A DNA stretch of 64,000 bases from NCBI GenBank assembly GCA_033065855.1, contig JAVXUO010002537.1:279443-343442 (forward strand), read 5' to 3'. The stretch comes from Escallonia rubra (Eukaryota > Streptophyta > Magnoliopsida > Escalloniales > Escalloniaceae). Both the position numbers and the translations under genes were made by a program. Shown one piece after another: positions 33,007-43,900 of the stretch (position 1 is the stretch's first letter; each line of letters begins with the position of its first letter). The notes under the pieces were generated by a model, which saw nothing but the letters and a program-made list of their open reading frames with translations, searched no databases and was not told the origin of the DNA.

Positions 33007-34300
33007 TGTTGACTTATAGGTCCAGATTTGTTATTTTGATGATTCCAAGATTATTGTCAATGTTCTGAAATTAATTTAACTATGTTATTAAGTATGATTT
33101 CAGGACTACTCATAGCGTCGAAAAATATTTGCTTGAAAACCTTGGACTTAGACTAGATTTATTTCCATTCCTTGTAATTTCTTAAGCTAAGCCTTCTTAA
33201 AGATCTACCTGAAAATTCAAAAGGACAAAACCAAGAAGTTGTTTGTTGGAAAAGGTTTTCATTCAAAGTTTTCTCAAAACCTTCGATCAAATTCATTAGA
33301 AACTTTGTGGCTATAACTTAAAATATTTCTATTCGAAAGAACACAATTTTCATTCGGAGATATATTTTCATTCGAAGGAAATCCTTTTCGATCGAAAGAA
33401 TCCATCAGTCCACATAGATCAAGATTTAAATAAGTTTTCATTCGAAAGTGAAAGTTTTCATTTGAAGCCTACGATTTCATTCGAAGCCTACGTTTCCATT
33501 CGAAGCCTACGTTTTTCATTCGAAGCCTATGCTTTTATTCGTAGCCTACGTTTTTATTTGAAGCCAATGTTTTCATTAAGAAGCCTATGCTTTCATTCGA
33601 CTAAATACTTCAGTGGTTCTAAGTTATTTCCGCTCTTCAATTTCTTTCGAATGAATCTTGGATTCTATCCCTTCTTGAATGAAGTTCCTCCGAACGATTT
33701 TATATAATCATTCAAATTATTTCTTTTAAAATATTCTCTGTCTTATCCCTTTAAATTCTCTTCAACGATAATATTCTTTCAAGTATCAAAGGGACCCTTA
33801 GAGAGTTTATTTCTAACTTTCTGATCTCTGAAAAATCTCTATTATTTCTCTCAAGAAGTCTCTCGCAACATATTTATACATCTCTACACAATCCTGTGAG
33901 TGAGTTCTTTGTTTGAGATTTTGAAAAGCAAGCTTCTTGGTTAATTTCTTTAAGATTCAGATCTTCCCACCTAAGAAAGCTTAGCTCATCTGTTTTCATT
34001 GTTATATCTACTTTTTGAGGAGTGTGAATTGTATTTCAATTGTAATCTTCATTTCACTTGTAATAGTTGGAAACCTTGAAGAGGTTTCAGATTTGTATTG
34101 AGATTGCCACTGATTAGTGTAAGGCTCGAGTAGGTCTCTCTTGTGTGGAGTGCTAAGGGACTAGACGTAGGCAGGTTGGGTCGAACCAGCATAAATCTTT
34201 GTGTCAATCTGTGATTATTATTATCATTTTTTAAATTTTCGTTTAAAAGCTGTAAACGCCTATCCCCCCCCCCCCCCCTTTCCCGCCAGGTGTGTTTAGG
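33007..34300 (+). repeat. SIRE-type Ty1/copia 3' LTR
   Basis: It starts TGTTGACTTATAGG after the purine tract. Near 34,120-34,200 the sequence AGTGCTAAGGGACTAGACGTAGGC...GGTCGAACCAGC has the look of the transcribed part of SIRE LTRs. A 14-base poly-C run lies at about 34,265. The 3' end, near 34,250-34,330, could not be fixed because no second LTR is in the window. Confidence 0.68.
33340..33600 (+). repeat. Minisatellite of CATTCGAAGCCTACGTTTT units
   Basis: Roughly 17-19 base units (TTTCATTCGAAGCCTACG) repeat about eight times at 33,440-33,600, with looser copies from 33,340. They lie inside the copia-type LTR. The 81-residue open frame across it is a repeat artefact. Confidence 0.85.
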
Positions 34301-34329
34301 GACCTAAAAGAAGCTTAAATTGGACAATC

Positions 34330-36450
34330 CAAAGTCAAATTAGGGTTTTCTTGTTTACTCTCATTAATTACCAAATCAACCTTACAAATAAGCTGACAAT
34401 TCAAGTTAGACCTTCCCGAGTCTATATTTTTGGAGTGAGCCGCTAAAGGTATAGCTTAAAATCGGCTAGCACTCTCGATATAGAAAAATTGCCTTAAAAG
34501 GTCCTGTTAGACTGGCTGGTACACTCAAATGAGTGTACTAATAGGCTTAGCGGGAAACCCCTTTTTAGGATGATGAAAGCCGATCAGTACACCGTAAAAA
34601 CGGTCGGTTCCCTCGATAAAGGAGAAATCACCTAAGGGGGCCCCTGGTAAACTGGTCGGTACACCTCCATAAGATAGAATTCCAAATACTTGTCAGCTTT
34701 TTGAATTCAACATAGGAGTCTTCTCCATGGAATCTGGGACATCAAGCTTGGGCAACTTGTTGAAATGATCACCATAGGGATTTAGAACAAAATCCTTAGG
34801 TTGACCTTTAACGCCTTCGAATTTAAAATTCTACCTTTGCTGAGAGATATTCCCCAAATTCATTTGATGTAGTTCCGGATTTATTATGCATCATGGATTT
34901 AAATCTTCCAACTCTTAATGCACTGCTGGTACCTCGGTTTGTAACTGAGGCACCGCCATTTTAATATCAAGCATCTAAAGTCATGGAATTCCCTAACGAC
35001 TGTAACTGTGATTGTATAGTTCTGAGCCTTTCTTAGTACCGAGCTTCCATCATGAGGTGGACATGCAATTCTGGTTATTCTTTAGCTTGTTCTGTGTATA
35101 AACCATGGTTATATTAGAGAAGCAGGCAATCGTTACTGCAGATACAGTAACGGCTCGCTGCAAAGCTATGAGATACCGATTTTCACCAAAAGATTTGTTC
35201 GTGAGGTGTGAACACAACGACGAAGAAAAATAGAGAAGTTTTGGAGCGGAAAAGGAGAAGAAAAGGAAATTTTCTTTCCATTGCATTGCATGATCACATT
35301 TCACATCCTGTTGCCTTTACATGAGAGTTAATTGAATTCAGACTAGCTTGTCTTGCATGTTGGAGTCCCATGACGGTGTCCATGGACTGTGCTGCTCCAT
35401 TGGATCAGGCTATTTTGCGCTCAAGCGGAGGCTTCAGTTTATCGACCCCCCTAGGGCAGGTAAATTTAGGGCTTTTGGTATGGCTGGGGAGATTTATGTT
35501 TTTCAGGGTGTTGATGTTGTTGTCTGTCTATATGGGTGGTTGGTGATAATGTTATCGTACGTTATCTTGTTAATATATCTCGTAGGGATTACATTAAAGT
35601 TTGCAAGAGAGAAGACGCGAGAAAAAACTGACTTTTAAACGCGTAAGGAACTTTTAAAAACAAGCATGTTCTTGACACCTGCATCTTCAATCTTTTTCAC
35701 TAAACATTTTTGCACCCTTGGTCTTGATGCTCATCTTGAGTGTCGTCCTGACAAAACCCACCGCCATTCTCGACTCTAATCAACAGTATAACACCCCAAT
35801 CCACATCCTTCATCACTGCTTCATCTACTTTTCCATCCATGACCATCAACTTCTAAAAATGAACAGCCCCAACAGATGATTCCACTTTACTACTACTACT
35901 TCAACGGCGTCGTTGGTTCGAATCCACCTTGACTAATTCCACCTACCAAACGCCCCCCACCCACGGAGAGCAGCCCGCATGACTACCACAGACGACATTG
36001 CGCACCAACACAATCACAACCGTTGCACTCGTCGACAAATCCAATCCCAAAAGATGCGGTGAAAAGTTTGTTTGAGAATTTCTGAGTCCACTTGAGATGA
36101 CGGTGGCAATGAAGGTAATTGGTTGCAGTTGGTGGTTATGATGAGGGTGTTATGAAGGATGAAAGTGCGGTCGAGAGACAGTCGTCCGGAGTTGCTAGTG
36201 GTGACGGTTGAGTTTCTTCTATTGTACACTCCTTTTTAACTTAATTTGAAGGAGCTTTTAATCGGACAGTGTTAGGTTCGGTATTTATGGAACTTGATGG
36301 TGCAAGAAATGGGTTATCTAACTCACTTAAGAGACGAGAAGGGCCTTACAATGAGAAAAAGAAGACATATATGGTAAACCGAGACAGCGCCCAGACTGTG
36401 TTACACGTTTCATGTGGGTCGAAGCTTGCTTGACGAGGAAATTGGACTCC
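34330..36450. other. Unassigned interspersed DNA
   Basis: No gene is supported. Part of it (about 35,050 down to 34,680, minus strand) reads as decayed coding DNA, for example NFKFEGVKGQPKDFV, LNPYGDHFNKLPKLDVPD, then MEKT. It may be a gag-like remnant, but I do not recognise the family. TCGGT/GTACAC motifs recur at 34,510-34,670. Confidence 0.4.
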
Positions 36451-36460
36451 TTTAAAAAAT

Positions 36461-36650
36461 CATAGTTATAACCGAGGATTCGATCGTCGGTCTCCCCTGT
36501 GGTCAGGTTACCAACTTCCTTGACCTTCCGGCATTGGACAAGTTTCGGCTCCCATACATGGTCTTACAATTTTGCTGCGACCTCCTTTACAAGGCATATA
36601 TATCCCTTCTTCTGAAGTTACGAGGCTACTTTACCGAGTTCTTTAGAGAG
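36461..36650 (-). pseudogene. Organellar (plastid-like) 23S rRNA fragment in the nucleus
   Basis: Read on the + strand this is the antisense of a large-subunit rRNA. CTCCCCTGTGGTCAGGTTACC, CCAACTTCCTTGACCTTCCGG, CCCATACATGGTCTTAC and GAAGTTACGAGGCTACTTTACCG occur in the order found in plastid 23S rRNA. A part between ATTTTGC and TGCGACC is missing (about 50 bases by memory of the plastid gene), as is a short part near 36,474. Base changes throughout show an old transfer. It is not a working rRNA gene. A mitochondrial origin is less likely but not excluded. Confidence 0.72.
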
Positions 36651-36659
36651 TGAAAAGAG

Positions 36660-37185
36660 ACTTGGTAGCGTCGAGGGCTATCACAAGTAAACTTGATGAT
36701 GCTAGGCATAATGAACCCACCCGTGAGATTTTGGTACCGACGTTGTCGCGATGGACTGTGCAAGTTGAGCTAGGAATTAGGGAGCCATCCCCTCAGCTGA
36801 TAAAGCATGAAAATATGATCGAAAATAGAAAAGAAAGGGCAGACTAATTTAAAAAGATCAACAGATATATTTCAATATTCAGATGGAGGAAACTGATTTA
36901 AACATATAACTCACCGTAATCAGAACGCATTGTTGCTTTACAGTGGACATAGGAAAAATGAAAAACACAACAAAAAGAATTGAGTTTCTTTTCTTCGAGG
37001 GTGAAAAAGTCTAATTCCGGTGGCAAAATTCTATTTCATTCTGAATTTATAAAGAATTACAAGTGTTTCTTTTTGTTGGGCAATGAGCTTATCTACTACT
37101 TTTCTAAGGTGAAAAGGAAAACAAATAACTAGTAACCGATCATCCAAATATCCAGAAGACCACGTAGCTATACTCTGTCTGAACC
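36660..37185. other. Intergenic stretch without recognisable genes
   Basis: I see no conserved protein or RNA. A 65-residue open frame at 36,650-36,847 has no family resemblance. The stretch lies between the rRNA fragment and the likely 3' end of the transporter gene. Confidence 0.5.
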
Positions 37186-37189
37186 TCTT

Positions 37190-37901
37190 TCACCAGCAGG
37201 AATCCCGGTTGCCAAAGGCAGACTTCAAAAACACTATGCACCAAAATATGAGGAATCCCACAAAGCAGTAAAGGGATTCCAGAGAAGTAAAGAATTCCTT
37301 CCTTAAGTATTTTATTTCATCGACTAATTCTCCAAACAGGCTGTATCCTATACCTTCCAGCAAGTACAGGACTGTAAAGAAGAAACCTGCAAGATGCGAA
37401 CAACTTGCCCATATCAATAGGAACAGCTTGAACAATCTAATTTCGTCAAAAATATTCTGAAGATAAAATTTTGAAAAGCAAATGGTATTATTGTTCAGAA
37501 AATCATACAGGATCATTGCTGCATTGCAGTGTTCATCCCTTGCTATCTAGATTATTGACTCTCCTCTTTAGGAATATTTTAAACAGCGCCTTTTCATTGC
37601 TATCTAGATTATTGACTCTCCTCTTTAGGAATATTTTAAACAGCACCCCTTCATTTCCCCGATCCAATCCACTGAATGGTCTTCATATAACCACCAGTAC
37701 CGAATAATTCTTCGTTATATAGCCTCAGTCATCCAGTTAAAGTTTAAATAAATTATGTTGAAGAAAATATCAAAACAGATGATTATGATGGGGATGATGA
37801 TTACCCAGATTTCAACCCATGGACATGTTCAGTATAAAAAGTGCAATAAAAAATCAATGCCAAGACCAACGCAAGTTAAGCGAACGTACTGCTGTGTAAC
37901 T
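37190..37901 (-). other. Probable 3' UTR of the transporter gene
   Basis: The region follows the stop codon at 37,902-37,904 on the minus strand. A possible poly(A) signal AATAAA (TTTATT on +, about 37,311-37,316) suggests that the transcript ends near 37,190-37,290. The 108-residue open frame at 37,190-37,516 has no known relatives that I recognise and is more likely UTR. A 57 bp tandem repeat lies inside (37,540-37,650). Confidence 0.4.
37540..37650. repeat. 57 bp tandem repeat, two copies
   Basis: TGCTATCTAGATTATTGACTC... begins at 37,541 and again at 37,598. About 47 bases are identical, followed by a slightly different joint (AGCGCCTT vs AGCACCCC). Confidence 0.92.
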
Positions 37902-40900
37902 TCATTTAGGAAGAAGTGGTAGTCTTTCATCAGGTCCTACACGATGAGTAGCCTGGAATAAAGGTAACAAAACAAAGCCGTTATAAAAATCTACAAATAT
38001 AATGCTTTGAGATTGCATCTAAAAGAAAAGGAATCTGCACCTCCTCATTTGCCCCTGCTGCCATATTTATGAAAGCTGAATCCCTTTCTCTGGAAGAAAG
38101 AATATTGTCAACTTAGGTTAAAGAATGATAGGAGCTCCATTAGTTCGAAGTTTGATAAAGGGAGTGATAAGCTTATAGTGGCATCTCTATATATATATAG
38201 ACTAATATAAAAAAAATTGATCTTTGTCAGTTTTATAAGCAAGGGCGTTTTTGACAAATCATTACTTGGAATCTGAATACAGCTGTACATCAATACATTT
38301 TAAACTCTGCCAGTGCCAAGTATGAATCTGAATACAGCTGTACATCAATACATTTTAAACTCTGCCAGTGCCAAGTATGCAGTCTGGAACTACCTTTCGG
38401 AAATTAGCTAGAAGTAAATGCATCTTATTTCTGTTTTAAATTTGTAAATATTTGCAATATTTTAATACCTTGTTATACAGCATGTATACCTTTACTGACA
38501 AGAATCCAGATCCCGGTACCCATATACCCAAAATTTGGACCCTTCCAAACTGTGTACCCTTATCCTGTATTTTAAGAACTGACTATTTTGACATTTGGGC
38601 CCCTGTACCGGCCACTTATGCCGGGTCCATGTAACAAAAACTCCACTAGTTCACACTGTATGAACCAACAACTATGACTTAATACAGCTATGCGATAGAG
38701 TTCATAAATAAGACAACTTTTGACAAGCAAATACCTATGATCATTCTGAGGTTCCATTTCAAGCACCCCGTTTTCTTGTTCATCCTTGACTTTAGAAAGA
38801 GGTGAAAAAAACTGAAAAAAGAATGCAGCACAAGTTAGGTGCAAAATGAGACAGCGGCTATCAAAATGCCAGTGAAGAACATTATTGTATTACCTGGTGC
38901 ATTGAGATGAATACAACAGAAATTCCTAATATGAAGTTTATGGTCAAAGTATGACCGAACATTGCAGCAGATGCAATGCCTGTGAAAATCGTGGCAACTG
39001 TCGACGAATACTTCTTCAAAATTGTATCTGTTAGAATCAAACAAGCCTTGGATAGGTAAGTGTTCAACAAAAATTTTATCACCATGCAATAGGTTATAGA
39101 ATATTTATGAGATCGCGTAGATGATGTTAAAAAGCAATCTGAAACTAGGAAGAGAACATCTTACCAGCATACTTGAAGAAAAAAGAGGATAGAATTCCTT
39201 GCGCTGCATTGTTAATTATCAAAAGAATGGTAGCTTTTGAATGTCCTTGCAAAATATCAAAGCTATCAGGACCTGAAATAATTTGCAAATATGAAAATCA
39301 GGCCACAATTCAAGCTCTGGACCATGGCAAATATGATGTTATAGTGTTCAAAGTTTTAACCAATATATAAACTGGTTTTGAAGCTATAGACCCATCAGGT
39401 ATAGATAAGAATCTACATAAACCAAAGAATCAGCTCTAAGTGTCATATTTTTTACATCTTGAGTTTTCAACATTGATAATCATGATAACTACATTAAACG
39501 CCCCGTTTGAATTGTCTCAACCATACTTATCTCTCTCAACTATAAACTCAGATAGTGTCCTACCTCCTTTTTTTCTTTTCTTTTTTTTTTTTTTTTTTTG
39601 ACGACAGTGTAGAAGTAGAATAACGAGTTTTCATGAAATTCAACCATATCTTGACAATGGCATACAGTTCCAATATTCCTCGCTGCGTAGACTTTCAACT
39701 GTATAAAACACAGTTAGAACGAAAATAACCTTTCGAGTTTGACCACCTTAACCACTTTGTACTACCAAATACTTGGGGCTAACTCTTATCTAGGGATACA
39801 ATTCCAGTTTGCCTCAGTTGCGCAGGGAATAATAGATCAAAAAGAACCAAGAACCGTAAGAGCATGATCATCTGAAGTTGATACTCTTTCGGACTTCTGG
39901 CTTACTCCAAAGTCAAGTTCATTGCAGACATACATTACAAGAGGAACGAGAAAGATAAAAACAGCAAACATAATTATCAAGGAGTCCCGCGGCACACTTT
40001 ATTCTAGCAGACTAGCATCTGGAAGTAAATTGGTTCAGAAGTGAAAACACAAATCAATATCTGACTCAAAAGGACAGAGAAGCTTCAAGTTTGAATGCTT
40101 AAATATCGAACGTGTTCCTTCCCCAATAATAGCTCGCACTGGTTAGAACGGTCGTCGTGGGGCAAGCAAGATTTACACCAAATGAACATGTCTTATTTAA
40201 GACAACAAACAAAAACTGCTGGAATGCAATAGACCCAGAGGTGGAGCAGCATTAATCAAAAAGCTCCCTAACTCGCTTTCTACAATTGTTAATATCCATG
40301 AAAACAGCCCAGTTATCCAAAGCAAAGGAACATTTCCTATTAAGAAATTGCTGAATGCAATCAGGCCAGGGGTGGGGCAGCTTAATTTCAAAAAGCTCTG
40401 CAATCAGTTTCCACCACTATTATTATACAGGAAACCAGCCTGGCAAGCAGTGAATTAGTGAAGCAGAAAGTTGCCTCCTTACATGCATTCCTCTAGTTAG
40501 TGACAATCTAACAGATTAACCTTGATTCAGGGCGATCACATCTAAAACAAAATTATTGTGCAACGAACACTCATGCAACGACCAACGCATAAATGGTTGG
40601 GAGTTCACGTGGATGATCTTTTTTTGTCGATAACCTCAGACCAATCAATCGAATATTGATTAATACAAAGGATTAACGGCATCCCCCTCATTTTAGTTTA
40701 TTTGAAACCCGAGCCGGACTATTTAGCTAAGCTATAATTTTTTTCAAGGTGAACCTCGACAATTGATACGTGGAAATATCCCTATAGTTCGATGTTATCC
40801 CTTTGCACTTGCATCCTATTCATATATGAAGTTTCGAATTCCCCCTCATACCCTTCATTTGATGCAAAAATAACCACCTTCATTACCCTAGCTAGTGACA

Positions 40901-43900
40901 TAGTTTGAGAGACTTTTGCCATCATATTAGAATGATGGACGAATCTGCAAATGTTACATCGCTCGATTGTGGTTCATCCGACTAACTTCATGTACACAAC
41001 ACAAGTTTATTTGGCCAGTAATAATGAGTTGGCAGCAACAGAGAACAGAGCTTCAGGTCAGTACCTTTGATTATGACAGTCCCAAGAATGCCTAGAAAGT
41101 TGAATATAGCTCCATATCCATACAAAAACAAGTTCTGCAAACCAAACAAACAATATATAAGAGACACTGAACCTACAGACTGGCGCTTAGTTCGTAATAC
41201 AATGCATGACTTTTGGGATAGCAAGATATAAAAAATCAACAGGAAGATGGTAAGATATGCACGATGGCCATGTTCAGTGAATGCTCTGCAGCCCAGATAC
41301 TGCAGATTGATCTCAGAAAACTATGTAAATCGAATACACAAACTAAATAAATTCGTTACTCTAGAAGATTAAATGTAGAAGATCATCAATGCCCAATTAT
41401 TCTAGTAAGAACACGAAATGTAAGTAGGGTACGCGGATACGTCAATTTTCAAAGAAACAGGATACTGGAGCACGGATCCGGCAAAATATCAAATATAAGA
41501 ACTATATAAATATAAGTTATTTAACCTTATGGAAACATTAAATATTTGCAGCTAATTAGTGAGATTAACAATTGTGGGAAAAACTTCCAAGTCTAGGTGA
41601 GGTTTACCTAACCATGTTGAAATTGTGCTATTAGTCTAAAAATCCAGAGGATACAGTTGTAATCACTCCTCTTTAGCACTGAACACGTTTAAAACCCAGG
41701 CCACAAAGCACAAAGCCCCACGACAAAAAATTAACCGTTGCAGACAGTCACCCAAATAGTGGAGAAACATGCACGAACCCAAAAAAATAGTGAAGAAATC
41801 GGAGTCAAAAGGAGAAGCTTAATTAGCAGAAGGTCGGTAAGCTTTTGAGAAGGGCTCAACAAAGCCGTTACAGGTCGCCGCCACCGCGAATCTACACTGC
41901 CTTCTCCCCGCCGTCCCACTTTCTACTCCTCTTCTACTTGTTCTTTCTTCCACCGTGTCTCTCTCTCTTCACTATCTTTTCACTCCAAGTACAGAAAAGT
42001 AAAAATAACCGACACCAGTAAAAATTTACAAAAGAGCTTAAACTGACCCCGATATGTACCAAGACGTACCCGAATTTGAAGGAAAAAAGTTCAAATAAAA
42101 ATGTCTGATACAGTTTTACCCACACCCGAGAAGCACCAGCACCGGTGAAACCCATATCTTGACCAAATTTGTCATGTTCATGCTTCATAGGGAAAACTAA
42201 TGAGAAGGGCCTAGAATTAAATTCAGTGCAAGAGGCAAGTGTTTCTTGGCAGCCACGCCTATATCCTGAGCAGGAGACTGGTGTAGCAATTTCCTCTTTG
42301 CCCAAGGAGAAGCCTCCAACACATGAAACAGTGAAAGAAGACACGTTTGAGCAGGGTCACAGCTTTCTTTGACCCATTTGACCCTCCAACTAGGTGCAGG
42401 GAACAAATCAGTAGTCCACTGGAGTACTGTGGTGTGAAAGGTTTATGGAGAGAGAGGTGGAAGAGAGCACGAACTGATGGCTCACGGCTCACTCTTACTT
42501 AGAATACTTTCCCCAGCCTTCAAAGAAAATTTAATAGAATGGAGTTCACGATCTACTTCATGTATCCTTTAGTTGGCCGGAAAGAAGTATGTACCAGATA
42601 GCAGGAGGCTTCGGAATCAAAAGAGACTAGTTGCTCAATTAAGCTTTTCATCGAGGCAATCTTCAAAGCCCTGATAACTAGAAAGGGTCGTTGACGGCCA
42701 CGGTTCTTCAGCTCATGCAGGATAAATTACTTATGCAATTATTTGACCTATTGTATTACAAACGAGATGAGCTTATGGCATTCATTACTTGCAACTGTGA
42801 AGAATTTGTTTGATACTTCCTTTCAGCAAAAAATCATAGACGACGGAGATTTTGAAATGATGTCTGGTGCAGCTCAGAGAGCTTGGGTTGGTTGAATGAC
42901 ATGGATCCCTTAAGGAGCTATTTGATGCTCTGAATCATAATAGCTTTTCAATTAATTTTGGTGGTACTCAGAAGAGTCGGTTGCAGATCCCTTCCCTGGA
43001 GGTTTTGGAAGGTACATGATCTTCTCAAAGTAACCTTCTTTACATGCTTCGAGCCATTAAAATTCAGATTCTTAGGAAGACAGGTTTGATTCCTGTAGAT
43101 TGGGTTGCGTTTTCAAGAACAATGTGTGGTTTGTTGTGCTTACTACTAGCTCTGTTTGGCATGCACTTGGCTTATGATGATAGTTTCTATGTTAATATGG
43201 AATAAGTCCCACCAAAGCTGAAGAGGAATGATGCTGACCTCTCTTTACTTCATTTGGACTTTGTATTAGCTTTGTTAGGTGTTTCATTCGGTTATGTCAA
43301 GGTTAATCAGTGATATTTTCACTGCTAATGTGAAATTAGAGTCCCATCAGAGATCAAGAGGAGATGAGTGAAAGATAAAGATGATCTTTGAGGGGCTCAC
43401 ACAGGCTTAATCATATTGCTTTGGCTTCTCTTTCCATTCCTCAAAAGAGTTTTTGAGTTCTCCCTGATATTATAGCAGCCTTTGTACCAGATTATTTACT
43501 AAGGTAATTGTTGCTTTCTTTTTCTGAATACATTTTTCCCCAGGGCACATGAAACTGATTAACGTCTGCTTATCTAATTCAAAAGCTGATGGTGACCATT
43601 CATCTGATTTTACAGTACATATGCCAGTAGCACTAGAAAAACGATTCACCTGAAGATAAATGCTTGTATCATATTGGCTCTTCAGTGCATATTCATTAAA
43701 AACCGAGGCCATAGATGGAACAGTCACCTGCATATTGGATCAGTAAGTAAGATCCACCATAAAACAACAGAAACACCTGAAATCACTTACAAAGATCATA
43801 GTGTAGATGTATGCTCCCGTTGCAACTGGAAGACCCATAGCACTGGTACCCTCAGGTAGGGAACGCAGTTGATTAATGCTAATCCCGATAAGCAACAGAG

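Noticed and set aside
33440-33600. CRISPR-like repeat array
   Set aside because: Units are contiguous 17-19 base minisatellite copies without unique spacers, in plant DNA.
35905-35935. tRNA-like B box (GGTTCGAATCCACC)
   Set aside because: No A box, acceptor pairing or cloverleaf could be found around it.
37190-37516. 108-residue hydrophobic minus-strand frame
   Set aside because: It lies downstream of the transporter stop with a possible poly(A) signal inside; 3' UTR is the simpler reading.
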